A stretch of DNA of 14,846 bases from an uncultured Clostridia bacterium (GTDB lineage: Bacteria > Bacillota > Clostridia > Oscillospirales > Oscillospiraceae). The stretch's first letter is position 1. Every line of letters begins with the position of its first letter. This document shows positions 6,313-14,541 of the stretch, one piece after another. The notes below the pieces were generated by a model that ran no database searches, was not told the origin of the DNA, and saw only the letters and a list, made by a program, of their open reading frames with translations. A program made the position numbers and the translations under genes. The DNA lies in assembly GCA_945487445.1 (NCBI GenBank), contig CALYTU010000025.1, forward strand, positions 1-14,846, read 5' to 3'.

Positions 6313-6729
6313 TCACAGGTCCATATTCGCGTTGGAAAAGCTGAGAGGCATCAGCTCACCCAGGGTATGGACCTCATAACGGTCGTCCTCCCCGGCCAGA
6401 TAGATCATCAGGTCCGGGCCGCAAAACTCCCGCAGGACCTGACGGCAGACGCCGCAGGGCGGACACGGGCCCGTGACCGCTGCCCCGGCCCTGCCGCCCA
6501 CTACCGCGATGGCTTCAAAGGCCCGCTCGCCGTCATAGACGGCTTTGAAGACCGCCACTCGCTCTGCGCAGACGGAAGGGCCATAAGCAGCGTTTTCGAT
6601 GTTACAGCCCTGGTAGACCTTTCCGTTGCGACACAGCAAGGCCGCGCCAACTGAGAAGCCGGAGTAGGGCATGTAGGCTCGGGAACGTGCCTCTTTTGCA
6701 AGCCGGATCAGTTCTTCGGGTGTCATCAT
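6313..6729 (-). CDS. cdd: cytidine deaminase
   Basis: Zinc enzyme that hydrolyses cytidine and deoxycytidine to uridine and deoxyuridine in pyrimidine salvage. The short homotetrameric form is indicated by 138 residues and three zinc cysteines: Cys54 in SVCAER with catalytic Glu56, then Cys92 and Cys95 in PCGVC. YMPYSGFSVGAAL and GCNIENAAYG are the conserved substrate-binding segments. The first of two tandem ATGs (6727-6729) is chosen because AGGAGG inside the end of deoB is ten bases upstream, and the ATG overlaps the deoB TGA (ATGA), pointing to translational coupling. It is the last gene of the deoD-deoB-cdd operon. Confidence 0.96.
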   Translation of the reverse strand: MMTPEELIRLAKEARSRAYMPYSGFSVGAALLCRNGKVYQGCNIENAAYGPSVCAERVAVFKAVYDGERAFEAIAVVGGRAGAAVTGPCPPCGVCRQVLREFCGPDLMIYLAGEDDRYEVHTLGELMPLSFSNANMDL

Positions 6730-7895
6730 AGCAAGATCTCCTCCTTGAAGCTCTTTCCCGCCGTGTTCAGCGGCAGGCCGAAGATGTCGCAGACGGTGGC
6801 GGCAATGTCGGCGAAGCAGGAACGGGTTCCAAGGTTGACGGGGCGAACCTTCTGTCCCAGGACCAGCAGGGGGATATACTCCCGGGTGTGGTCGGTGGTG
6901 GCCAGATAGGCGGGATCACAGCCGTGATCCGCAGTGATGATGACCATATCCTCCGGCCCCATCTTTTTCAGGAAACCCGGCAGCCAGGTATCGAACTCCG
7001 TCAGGGCGGCGGCGTAGCCGTCCACATTGCGGCGATGTCCATAGAGCATATCAAAGTCCACCAGATTGATAAAGCACAGGCCGGTGAAATCTCGGTCGGC
7101 ATAGGTCATTGTCTTGGCCATGCCGTCGGTGTTTCCCTCTGTGTAGACATGCTCCGTGATCCCTTGTCCGGCGAAAATGTCGTAGATTTTTCCAACCGCG
7201 ATGGAATTCAGCCCCCCGTCTTTGAAGGCGTCCAGCATGGTCTTTTGTGGAGGCTCCAGGGAGAAGTCGTGACGGTTGGCAGTTCGGGTATAGCTGCCGT
7301 TTCCGGTACCGATGAAGGGCCTGGCAATGACGCGGCCCACGCCGTGCCTGCCCCGCAGAATCTGCCGGGCGGCGCGGCAATACGCATAGAGCTGCTCCGG
7401 AGGGACCACGTCCTCATGGGCTGCGATTTGGAAAACAGAATCGGCAGAGGTGTAGACGATCAAATCACCCGTCCGCACATGCTTGTCGCCGAAGACATTG
7501 ATGACTTCGGTGCCGGACCAGGGCGCGTTGGCCAGAACGCCGCGGCCTGTGGCCTCCCGGAAGGGCTTCAATACCTCCTCGGGGAAACCGTTGGGATAAG
7601 TCGGCAGCGGTTCGGGTGAGATGATGCCCGCAATCTCCCAGTGGCCGATGGTGGTATCCTTGCCCATGGATGCCTCCGCAAGCCGGGCATAAGCGCCGCA
7701 GGGCTGCGCCACGGGACGCAGGAAGTCCAGACCGTCGATATTGCCCAGGCCTGCTGCTCGCATATTGGGAATGAACAGCTTGTCCGAAGCGGCGCAGGAA
7801 CGCAGGGTGTTCACATCCATGTCCCCGAACCTCGCCGCGTCCGGCAGAGCCCCGGCGCCGCAGCTGTCCAACACAAACAGGAAAACTCGTTTCAT
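6726..7895 (-). CDS. deoB: phosphopentomutase
   Basis: Mn-dependent mutase of the alkaline phosphatase superfamily that interconverts ribose- or deoxyribose-1-phosphate and the 5-phosphate, linking nucleoside breakdown to the pentose phosphate and glycolytic pathways. Metal-site motifs are seen in order: VLDSCGAGALPDA (Asp10), the MGKDTTIGHWE loop (78-87) holding the Thr expected to be phosphorylated, YTSADSVFQIAAHE, and ITADHGCDP plus TTDHTREYIPLL near the C-terminus. Length, 389 residues, is normal. GAAAGG is eight bases before the ATG. It follows deoD by 66 bases and overlaps cdd by four, so it is the middle gene of a salvage operon and uses the product of DeoD. Confidence 0.97.
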   Translation of the reverse strand: MKRVFLFVLDSCGAGALPDAARFGDMDVNTLRSCAASDKLFIPNMRAAGLGNIDGLDFLRPVAQPCGAYARLAEASMGKDTTIGHWEIAGIISPEPLPTYPNGFPEEVLKPFREATGRGVLANAPWSGTEVINVFGDKHVRTGDLIVYTSADSVFQIAAHEDVVPPEQLYAYCRAARQILRGRHGVGRVIARPFIGTGNGSYTRTANRHDFSLEPPQKTMLDAFKDGGLNSIAVGKIYDIFAGQGITEHVYTEGNTDGMAKTMTYADRDFTGLCFINLVDFDMLYGHRRNVDGYAAALTEFDTWLPGFLKKMGPEDMVIITADHGCDPAYLATTDHTREYIPLLVLGQKVRPVNLGTRSCFADIAATVCDIFGLPLNTAGKSFKEEILL

Positions 7896-7961
7896 ATGAT
7901 CGGAACCTTTCTGTTATCGGTTAAAGAATGTGCGCACTTCAAATATGCGTCAGCAAATCCT

Positions 7962-8702
7962 TCATTTTTCCAGCTTGACTGCCGTTTCGAGAGCAACCTG
8001 CATCATCTGCCCGAAGCCGGTTTGGCGTTCCTCGGCGGAGAGGTATTCGTGCCACACGAGCTGGTCGGAGACCGAGCAGATGCACAGGGCGTTTTTCCCG
8101 CAACGGGCAGCATTCAGGTAGAGGGCGGCGGATTCCATTTCGATCGCCATAACACCCATTTTCTGCCAATTCTTTTTGGGGTCCAGGGCCTCGGGCACGC
8201 CTGCGTCGTCGTCATAGAAGAAGTCGGAGGAGAGAATATTGCCCACGTGATAGGCAACGCCCAGTTCTTCTGCGGACCGGGTGGCAGCCTGAAGCATCTC
8301 GAACGAGCAGATGGGAGCAAAAGTTCCCATCAGGTGGTATTGCGTCTGGTAGTTCGAGTCCATGCTGGCGCCCATGGCCATGACGATTTCCTTCAGGTTG
8401 ATGTGGGGCTGGATGGCGCCGGCAGAGCCGATACGCAGAATGTTTCGGACGCCGAAGGCCTCATAGAGCTCCCGGGAATAGATGCCCATGGAGGGCATGC
8501 CCATGCCGGAGGCCATGACCGAAACACGGACGTCCTGATAAAGGCCGGTGTAGCCCTGAACGCCCCGGACGTTGTTGACCAAAACGGGATCCTGAAGAAA
8601 ATGCTCCGCGATATAGCGGGCGCGCAGCGGATCGCCGGGCATCAGAACAGTCTGCCCGAAATCCGCAGGCGTGGCCTGGATGTGAGGGGTTGGGTAATTC
8701 AT
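7962..8702 (-). CDS. deoD: purine nucleoside phosphorylase, DeoD type
   Basis: Cytoplasmic enzyme that splits purine (deoxy)nucleosides with phosphate to free base and (deoxy)ribose-1-phosphate. The hexameric bacterial family is shown by MPGDPLRA (21-28), RIGSAGAIQ near 90-98, AIEMESAALY (186-195), and SDQL with Asp213, the equivalent of the catalytic Asp204 of the E. coli enzyme. The frame is open back to 8738, but AAGGAA seven bases before the ATG at 8702 and the family N-terminus MNYPTPHIQATP place the start there, giving 246 residues. It leads the deoD-deoB-cdd operon and is preceded by a leader of about 200 bases that contains a dispersed repeat. Confidence 0.96.
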   Translation of the reverse strand: MNYPTPHIQATPADFGQTVLMPGDPLRARYIAEHFLQDPVLVNNVRGVQGYTGLYQDVRVSVMASGMGMPSMGIYSRELYEAFGVRNILRIGSAGAIQPHINLKEIVMAMGASMDSNYQTQYHLMGTFAPICSFEMLQAATRSAEELGVAYHVGNILSSDFFYDDDAGVPEALDPKKNWQKMGVMAIEMESAALYLNAARCGKNALCICSVSDQLVWHEYLSAEERQTGFGQMMQVALETAVKLEK

Positions 8703-8747
8703 GTTGCGCTTCCTTTCCTTTACGCTTCGGTTTCCCAAAACACGGTT

Positions 8748-8849
8748 ACGATTCAGTGCCCCCTGTCATTTCGAACGAAGTGAGAAATCCGTCCTGTTTT
8801 ACGGGTTTCAAACGGATTTTCCGGCGTTCAAGCGCCTCGAAAGGACAGG
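8748..8849. repeat. dispersed palindromic repeat, copy B (degenerate)
   Basis: ATTCAGTG (8751-8758) followed by TGTCATTTCGAACGAAG and GAGAAATCCG repeats the left arm of the copy at 5304-5428; the right arm (8813-8849, CGGATTTTCCGG to TCGAAAGGACAGG) is a worn complement of it. It lies in the 354-base gap between ftsH and deoD and, given the promoter at 8916-8944, inside the transcribed leader of the deo operon, where it would form a large stem-loop. Confidence 0.7.
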
Positions 8850-8915
8850 ATGCTGCACCAATATCAACTACATTGGAAGCAAGCAGCGCTTCCGGTGAGG
8901 ATCATAGATGCAGTT

Positions 8916-8944
8916 ATTATACTATGATTATCCCCGGGACGCAA
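8916..8944 (-). promoter_or_regulatory. probable promoter of the deoD-deoB-cdd operon
   Basis: On the minus strand: TTGCGT (8939-8944), 17-base spacer, TATAAT (8916-8921, perfect). It sits just beyond the ftsH terminator at 8963-8998, as expected for the start of a new unit. Transcription from about 8909 gives a leader of roughly 205 bases. I see no clear DeoR- or CytR-type operator. Confidence 0.6.
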
Positions 8945-8962
8945 TGGGTTTTTGTCTCAAAC

Positions 8963-8998
8963 GCTAAAAAAACAGGGCATGCGCCCTGTTTTTTTAGC
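8963..8998. terminator. strong terminator after ftsH
   Basis: Two perfect 16-base arms (8963-8978 and 8983-8998) around ATGC give a CAGGGC/GCCCTG core flanked by A7 and T7, so it reads as a rho-independent terminator on both strands. It lies 58 bases past the ftsH stop and ends the rplI-dnaB-tilS-ftsH block. Confidence 0.92.
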
Positions 8999-9056
8999 AA
9001 GCAGTTCTATTTCTGCATCGGTTTCGTTCTTTGCCAGACGCGAAGGCCAATCCTGC

Positions 9057-11003
9057 TCAAGGCGTTTCCTCATCCCCGGCGTCTGCTTCCGTTTTTTCGG
9101 CCTGCTCCTGCTTTTCCAGCTCCGCAAAGCGGTCGAAGATGGACTCGGATTCTCCTTCCGGAATCTCCTCCCCCCGCATACAGGCGGAGAACTGGCTGCG
9201 GGTCATGGTATCGTGGGCCAGGAGATATTGGGCAACAGCCTCCAGCTTGTCATCGTGCTCGCGCAGAAGACCCTCGCACTGCTCATAGGCCTGGTCGATC
9301 AGGCGGCGCACCTCATCGTCGATCTTGCCCGCCGTCTCCTCGGAGTAGGGCTTGGTGCGCCCGTAGCTCATGCCCACGAACACCTCGCCGTCGTCGCCGT
9401 AGCGGACGGTGCCGAGCGCCTCGGACATGCCGTAGCGCGTGACCATATCATGGGCGATGGAGGTGGCATGCTGGATGTCGGCGGATGCGCCGGTGGAAAT
9501 ATCGTCCATCTTTATGCTCTCGGCAATCCGTCCGCCCAGAGCGGAGACGATGGACTCAAACATCTCAGAACGGCTGGTATCGTCCTGATCCTCCTCGGGC
9601 AGATACATCGTCAGGCCGCCTGTGGGACCGCGCGGAATGATCGTGACCATCTGGACCGGAGCGTGATGGGGCAGATACCAGGCGGAGACCGCGTGACCTG
9701 CCTCATGATAGGCGGTGAGGCGGCGGGTGCGCTCGGAGACCTTATGACTCTTCTTCTGGGGACCTGCCATGACCTTGAGCAGGCCCTCCTCCAGATCCTC
9801 CATCAAAATACAGGGGCGGTTGGCCCGGGCAGCCAGCAGGGCGGATTCATTGAGCAGGTTCTCCAGATCCGCACCGGTGAAGCCCACGGTGGCGCGGGCG
9901 ACGACGTGCAGGTCCACGGTATCGGCCAGGGGCTTGCCCCGTGCGTGGACCTTCAAAATGGCCTCGCGGCCTTCGCAGTCGGGCTTGCCGATATAGACCT
10001 GGCGGTCAAAGCGGCCCGGACGCAGCAGGGCGGGGTCCAAAATGTCCTTGCGGTTGGTAGCGGCCATAACAATGACACCGGTGTTGCCGGTGAAGCCGTC
10101 CATTTCCACCAGGAGCTGATTCAGCGTCTGCTCCCGCTCGTCGTGTCCGCCGCCGAGGCCCGCGCCTCTGTGGCGGCCGACGGCGTCAATCTCATCGATG
10201 AAAATGATGGCGGGCGCCATTTTCTTGGCCTGGTCAAACAGGTCGCGCACACGGCCGGCGCCAACGCCAACATAGAGCTCCACGAAGTCGGAGCCGGAGA
10301 TGGACAGGAACTGCACATCCGCCTCGCCCGCCACTGCCTTCGCCAGCAGGGTTTTGCCGGTGCCCGGAGGGCCCACCAGCAGGACGCCCCTGGGAACCTT
10401 GGCGCCCAGGCGGGTGAATTTGGAAGGGTCCTTCAAGAATTCCACGATTTCCTGGAGCTCCGCTTTCTCCTCCTCGGCGCCGGCCACCTCGGCGAAGGTC
10501 ACCTTACGGTTGGACTTTCCGATCTTGGCATTTGCCTTGCTGAACTTGACCGCGCCGCCGGCGCCGCCGCCCATGCGGTTCATCAGCACCATCATGACGA
10601 TGATGAAAATGACGCCCATGATCACGATGGGAAGAAGGCTGGAGAGCAGCCAGGACCCCTGGGACTCGGGCAGGACGTCATATCCCTTCAACGTCCCCGA
10701 TGCCAGCTGCTCGGCAATGGTATCTCCCAAGTCGGCATAGAAAAGGGAAAAATCATAGAGCCGACATTTAATGACCTTCTGGCCGTGGAACTCCTCGTTG
10801 AGCTGCATTTTTATGGTGTTGTTCTGGATCTCAAAGTATTCGACCTTCTCTTCCCGGAAGAGAGTAACCACGTCGGAGTATTTGATATCCACGGAGCCAG
10901 CGGCGTCAAAGAGCTTATACAGGGCGAAAAGCATGAGCAGCATCAGGACGATATAGACGATGATCGGCCCGCGCCGCGATGTTTGAGGTGATTGTTGATT
11001 CAT
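9057..11003 (-). CDS. ftsH: ATP-dependent zinc metalloprotease FtsH
   Basis: Membrane-anchored AAA+ protease that unfolds and degrades misassembled membrane proteins and regulators. Layout over 648 residues: transmembrane segment near 13-32, an outer domain of about 85 residues, a second membrane segment near 119-141, a Gly-rich linker, Walker A GPPGTGKT (211-218), pore loop YVG (244-246), Walker B IIFIDE (266-271), second region of homology ATNRKDILDPALLRPGRFDR (315-334), zinc site HEAGH (433-437) and the third ligand Asp509 in GASADI. The acidic C-terminal tail is common. The pore aromatic is Tyr where E. coli has Phe in FVG, and the following ASR is AGR. GAGAGGA precedes the ATG. It lies 78 bases after tilS; no hpt gene lies between them. 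Confidence 0.97.
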   Translation of the reverse strand: MNQQSPQTSRRGPIIVYIVLMLLMLFALYKLFDAAGSVDIKYSDVVTLFREEKVEYFEIQNNTIKMQLNEEFHGQKVIKCRLYDFSLFYADLGDTIAEQLASGTLKGYDVLPESQGSWLLSSLLPIVIMGVIFIIVMMVLMNRMGGGAGGAVKFSKANAKIGKSNRKVTFAEVAGAEEEKAELQEIVEFLKDPSKFTRLGAKVPRGVLLVGPPGTGKTLLAKAVAGEADVQFLSISGSDFVELYVGVGAGRVRDLFDQAKKMAPAIIFIDEIDAVGRHRGAGLGGGHDEREQTLNQLLVEMDGFTGNTGVIVMAATNRKDILDPALLRPGRFDRQVYIGKPDCEGREAILKVHARGKPLADTVDLHVVARATVGFTGADLENLLNESALLAARANRPCILMEDLEEGLLKVMAGPQKKSHKVSERTRRLTAYHEAGHAVSAWYLPHHAPVQMVTIIPRGPTGGLTMYLPEEDQDDTSRSEMFESIVSALGGRIAESIKMDDISTGASADIQHATSIAHDMVTRYGMSEALGTVRYGDDGEVFVGMSYGRTKPYSEETAGKIDDEVRRLIDQAYEQCEGLLREHDDKLEAVAQYLLAHDTMTRSQFSACMRGEEIPEGESESIFDRFAELEKQEQAEKTEADAGDEETP

Positions 11004-11081
11004 TCGCTTCTTCCTCTCTGTTCAAGGATCTGGGATGTCATGTTGAGCGCCCCGACGGACGGGCTTCGCGGCGAAGCGGAG

Positions 11082-12434
11082 TCAAACGACTCGTTCTTCC
11101 GCGCACGGATCTGCGTAGTATTCGACGATCAGGGCCTCCTCTCCGGGGGCGGCGAGCCAGGCGGGGTCCGCGCCGACGCCGAAAACAGCGATGGGGCGGC
11201 CTTCCACGGTCAGAACCGGAATTGCCGGCCGCAAGCGTGCGGGCAGCTTCCGGTCGATCATCAGGGCTTTGACAGACTTCGTTCCCCCGGGGAGCGTGAG
11301 GCGGTCGCCGGGCAGTCTGCCTCGGACCCGAATCTCACGCGGAGCTATCATATCACAATTCAGTGCAAAGGTGGTACAGTTTTTTTTACTGAAATTTAAA
11401 TTTTTTGTTACGAAGCAACTGATCCTGCCAAGCCTGCCCGGCAGCACCGTTTCTCCGGGGACAGCAAGTGTCATTTCGGGCAAGGTCACGGGGGCCGGCA
11501 TCGGTCCCAGCAGCAGGCGGCCGTATTCCCGGCGGGCCGTCAGACCCCGGGGCAGAGCCAGCTCGGCGGAGGGTCCGGCAGTCAGCAGGGCCTCCAGACC
11601 ATCCACATAGACTGCGGCGGGGTCCGTTAAACCCAGGTCCCACAGAGCCCCGATCAGAACCCGGCGGCGCAGCACCGGGTCCAGGGTCAGAAGCCTGTCG
11701 CATAAATAGCCTTCTTCTGCTTTGCAGCCCTCCGCTGCCCGGGCAGCCAGTTGGGCGAGGAAACCGTCCTCCGCCCGGAGCAGGGCGGCGGTACGCCCCA
11801 GCGTGGCGGCCAGGTTGGGGTTTTCCGCCCGGAGCAGGGGCAGAACCCGGTGGCGCAGACGGTTGCGCACGCAGTCGTCTGCGGCGTTGGTGCTGTCCTC
11901 CACATGGGGCAGATTCTCCCGGATGAGCAGGGCCTCGATTTCGGAACGGGTGCAGTTCAACAGGGGGCGGATGATATTCTCCCGCCGGGGCGGAATGCCC
12001 CCCAGCCCCCGGGTCCCGCTGCCCCGCAGAAGATGGAGCAGGAGGGTCTCGGCGTTGTCGTCGGCATTGTGAGCCGTGGCAACCTTGCCGGGAAACTGCC
12101 CCAAAAACGAATAGCGCAGGACCCGGGCGGCCTCCTCCAGGCTCTCGCCTGTTTTCGCTGCCCGGGATGCGGCGTCGCCGCGGCCGAGCGTGAAGGGCAA
12201 ATTCCAGGAGGCACAGAGTCTTTGACAGAAGTCCGCGTCGCGTTCAGCCTCCGCGCCCCGGATACCATGATGAAAATGCGCGACCCGGAGGCTGATCCCC
12301 AGCCGGGGCGCCAGAGCCCGCAGCACCCATAATAGCGCCACGGAATCCGCCCCGCCCGAAAAAGCCACAGTCACAGTATCCCCGGGTTCGATCATGCCGT
12401 ATTCATGAATATACCGGTAAACCTTTTGTTCCAT
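11082..12434 (-). CDS. tilS: tRNA(Ile)-lysidine synthetase TilS
   Basis: ATP-dependent N-type PP-loop enzyme that attaches lysine to C34 of the CAU-anticodon tRNA(Ile), changing both charging and codon reading from Met to Ile; essential. Seen: PP-loop SGGADS (26-31), HFHHGIRG, ATAHNADDNAETLLLHLLRG with the downstream GLGGIPPRRENIIRPLL, EDSTNAADDCVRNRLRH, and a C-terminal domain ending in PARLRPAIPVLTVEGRPIAVFGVGADP. Length is 450 residues. The ATG at 12432-12434 has no clear ribosome-binding site, and the dnaB stop is only 17 bases upstream, so translation may depend on dnaB. A local AT-rich patch (about 11344-11412) encodes the linker CFVTKNLNFSKKNCTTFAL and contains A8 on the coding strand. 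Confidence 0.95.
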   Translation of the reverse strand: MEQKVYRYIHEYGMIEPGDTVTVAFSGGADSVALLWVLRALAPRLGISLRVAHFHHGIRGAEAERDADFCQRLCASWNLPFTLGRGDAASRAAKTGESLEEAARVLRYSFLGQFPGKVATAHNADDNAETLLLHLLRGSGTRGLGGIPPRRENIIRPLLNCTRSEIEALLIRENLPHVEDSTNAADDCVRNRLRHRVLPLLRAENPNLAATLGRTAALLRAEDGFLAQLAARAAEGCKAEEGYLCDRLLTLDPVLRRRVLIGALWDLGLTDPAAVYVDGLEALLTAGPSAELALPRGLTARREYGRLLLGPMPAPVTLPEMTLAVPGETVLPGRLGRISCFVTKNLNFSKKNCTTFALNCDMIAPREIRVRGRLPGDRLTLPGGTKSVKALMIDRKLPARLRPAIPVLTVEGRPIAVFGVGADPAWLAAPGEEALIVEYYADPCAEERVV

Positions 12435-12451
12435 AAAAAGTCAATGAACCG

Positions 12452-13810
12452 TCATTCCCCGTGGATGGTATCCAGATCGGAGAAGGAGAAGAATTGGGGC
12501 ATCCACTGTACCTTGACCGTGCCCGGTTCGCCGTGGCGGTTCTTGGCCACAATACATTCGCAAATGTTCTTCTCGGCTGTGTTGGGGTTGTAATAGTCGT
12601 CCCGATAGAGCATGATGACCTGGTCGGCATCCTGCTCGATGGCGCCGGACTCGCGCAGGTCGGAGAGCAGGGGCCGTTTATCCGTGCGAGTCTCCGAGGC
12701 ACGGGAAAGCTGGCTCAGACAGATCACCGGAACGTTCAGATCCTTTGCCATGATTTTGAGGGCGCGGGAGATCTCTGCCACCACATTGACGCGGTTTTCC
12801 GCGCTTCGGCTATCCTTGTCAGCCCGGGTCATCAGTTGGAGATAGTCCACGATGATCAGGCCCAGATTGTCCAAACGGCGACAAAGGGCGTTCATCTCCG
12901 TGACAGAGACGGTGGGATTGTCGGAGACCCGGATATCCGTCTGGGCCAGGGCCGCAGACGCCAGGCCGATCTTTTCCCAGTCCTCGGGGTCCAGTCTGCC
13001 GGTGGTGAGCTTGTTGTTATCCACCGCACTCTCACAGGAGAGCAGGCGGGCGGCAAGCTGTTCGCGGGACATTTCCAGCGAGAAAAATGCCACAGTCTTG
13101 CGCGTCGCCTTGGCTACATTTGCCAGAATATTCAGGGCGATGGTCGTCTTGCCCATACCGGGGCGGGCCGCTATAATAATCAGGTCGGATTTGTTCAGAC
13201 CGTTGATCTTCCGGTCCAGATCCCGCAGTCCGGTTGGCCAGCCGGGGAAATCCGAATCAGACTGGGACAGCTCGTTGAGGTGGGAAAAGAGCTTGACCAT
13301 GATGGTGCCGATCCGTTCGAGTTCATCATCGGCGTTGCCCCGACGCAGGCTGAACACCTTGCGTTCCGCGTTATCCAGAATGGAGGAGGCGGTTCCTTCC
13401 TCCTTGTAGACCATTTCGTTGATGTCCGTGGCAGTCCTGGAAAGGGAGCGGAGCAGGGACTTGTCCCGGACGATGTTGGCATAGTGCCGGACATTGGCCG
13501 CGGTGGGGGTGATCTCCATGAGCTGGCGCATATAGGACGGCGTGGATGTCTCGTCGTAATAGCCGTTCTCCTTGAGCTTCCCCAGGACCGTCACGACATC
13601 AATGGGCTGAGAGAAGCTGAACATCCGGAAGATCGTTTCATAGATCTCCTGGTTCTGCCGCAGGAAGAAATCCTCCGGCTTGAGAAGGCCGACCACGTCG
13701 CCCACGCAGCGGCTGTCGATCAGCATGGAGCCAAGCACCGCCTGCTCCGCCTCCAACGACTGCGGGAGCTGCCGGGCGGTCAGGTCTGTGTATTCATTCG
13801 TTTCAGCCAT
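12452..13810 (-). CDS. dnaB: replicative DNA helicase DnaB (DnaC of Bacillus)
   Basis: Hexameric RecA-fold helicase that unwinds the chromosome at the fork and recruits primase. The N-terminal domain starts at LPQSLEAEQAVLGSMLID (15-32); the C-terminal domain has Walker A ARPGMGKT (215-222), Walker B LIIVDYLQLM (318-327), SLEMSREQLAARLL (244-257) and DLRESGAIEQDAD (384-396). Length, 452 residues, is standard and no intein is present. GAGGT is six bases before the ATG. It lies downstream of rplI, the common order in Firmicutes, but separated here by 243 bases holding a possible inverted-repeat element, and upstream of tilS by 17 bases. Confidence 0.97.
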   Translation of the reverse strand: MAETNEYTDLTARQLPQSLEAEQAVLGSMLIDSRCVGDVVGLLKPEDFFLRQNQEIYETIFRMFSFSQPIDVVTVLGKLKENGYYDETSTPSYMRQLMEITPTAANVRHYANIVRDKSLLRSLSRTATDINEMVYKEEGTASSILDNAERKVFSLRRGNADDELERIGTIMVKLFSHLNELSQSDSDFPGWPTGLRDLDRKINGLNKSDLIIIAARPGMGKTTIALNILANVAKATRKTVAFFSLEMSREQLAARLLSCESAVDNNKLTTGRLDPEDWEKIGLASAALAQTDIRVSDNPTVSVTEMNALCRRLDNLGLIIVDYLQLMTRADKDSRSAENRVNVVAEISRALKIMAKDLNVPVICLSQLSRASETRTDKRPLLSDLRESGAIEQDADQVIMLYRDDYYNPNTAEKNICECIVAKNRHGEPGTVKVQWMPQFFSFSDLDTIHGE

Positions 13811-13840
13811 GTTCCTACCTCGTCTTATTCTGCGTGAATG

Positions 13841-14043
13841 GTGAAGCGTGAATCGCGAACAGGTTCAGAGATCATGTACTCGCGATTTCGCGCAAAATGC
13901 CGGTCAGCTTCATGATCGCTGCCGCATATTCCATTGCCTTTTCAGCCATAGGGCCGCGTTGCATAAGAAGTAGCCCATAAGCGCCTGATTTGAGCCGTTT
14001 TTAAATGGAATTCCGAAAAAGACCGCAATGATTCACGTTTCAC
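13841..14043. repeat. block bounded by 14-bp imperfect inverted repeats between dnaB and rplI
   Basis: GTGAAGCGTGAATC (13841-13854) and GATTCACGTTTCAC (14030-14043) are inverted repeats with one mismatch, bounding 203 bp. Inside, on the minus strand, a frame from a TAA near 14002 to a TGA at about 13874-13876 reads MAEKAMEYAAAIMKLTGILR and a few more residues, too short to assign. CGCGA/TCGCG motifs occur inside the left end. It could be a small non-autonomous element or the remains of a lost gene; only the repeats themselves are seen directly. Confidence 0.4.
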
Positions 14044-14053
14044 TGTGCGACAC

Positions 14054-14500
14054 TCACTTTTCTTTGACCTCGACCTTGAGGGGCGCATCGATTCCGTAGC
14101 CGAGCTTGACCTTGACGGTGTAGACGCCGACGGTCTTGATGGCGTCCTCGATGACGATTTTGCGCTTGTCCAGGTCGATCTTCTCCTGGGCCATGAGGGC
14201 ATCCGCAATCTCCTGACTGGTGACGGAACCGAACAGCCGGCCCGCGCCGCCGCCCTTGGCATAGACAACGAGAGTCATCTCCCGGAGCTTGCCGGAGAGC
14301 TCGGCAGCCTCTTCCCGGGCCTTTTGCTCCTTTTCACGCTTGGCTTTGTCGTTCATGCGCATGGTATTCACATTGTCCGCCGTGGCCTCCTGCGCCAGCT
14401 TGCGTGGGAAGAGGAAGTTGCGGGCGTAGCCGTCCGAAACGTTAATCATTTCGCCTCTCTTGCCCTGACCTCTTACATCCTGTAATAATATGACTTTCAT
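14054..14500 (-). CDS. rplI: 50S ribosomal protein L9
   Basis: Two-domain protein of the large ribosomal subunit that binds 23S rRNA near the L1 stalk and helps keep the frame. The N-terminal signature is MKVILLQDVRGQGKRGEMIN followed by VSDGYARNFLFPRKLA; a long charged helix (about residues 41-75) leads to the C-terminal domain with GRLFGSVT and GYGIDAPLKVEV. Length is 148 residues, as usual. The frame is open back to 14602, but AAGGAG eight bases before the ATG at 14500 and the invariant MKVILL start fix it. The leader carries a 196-bp inverted-repeat element. It is probably the first gene of a block with dnaB. Confidence 0.97.
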   Translation of the reverse strand: MKVILLQDVRGQGKRGEMINVSDGYARNFLFPRKLAQEATADNVNTMRMNDKAKREKEQKAREEAAELSGKLREMTLVVYAKGGGAGRLFGSVTSQEIADALMAQEKIDLDKRKIVIEDAIKTVGVYTVKVKLGYGIDAPLKVEVKEK

Positions 14501-14541
14501 ATCAGTAACTCCTTTCTGTGAAGCGCAATAATACCACACCC

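Noticed and set aside
8952..10991. 679-residue open frame on the plus strand
   Set aside because: It is exactly antisense to ftsH, reads as low-information Gly/His/Gln-rich protein and has no family motif; such frames arise from third-position GC bias of the real gene.
12461..13837. 458-residue open frame on the plus strand
   Set aside because: Antisense to dnaB, whose helicase motifs are complete; no motifs of its own.
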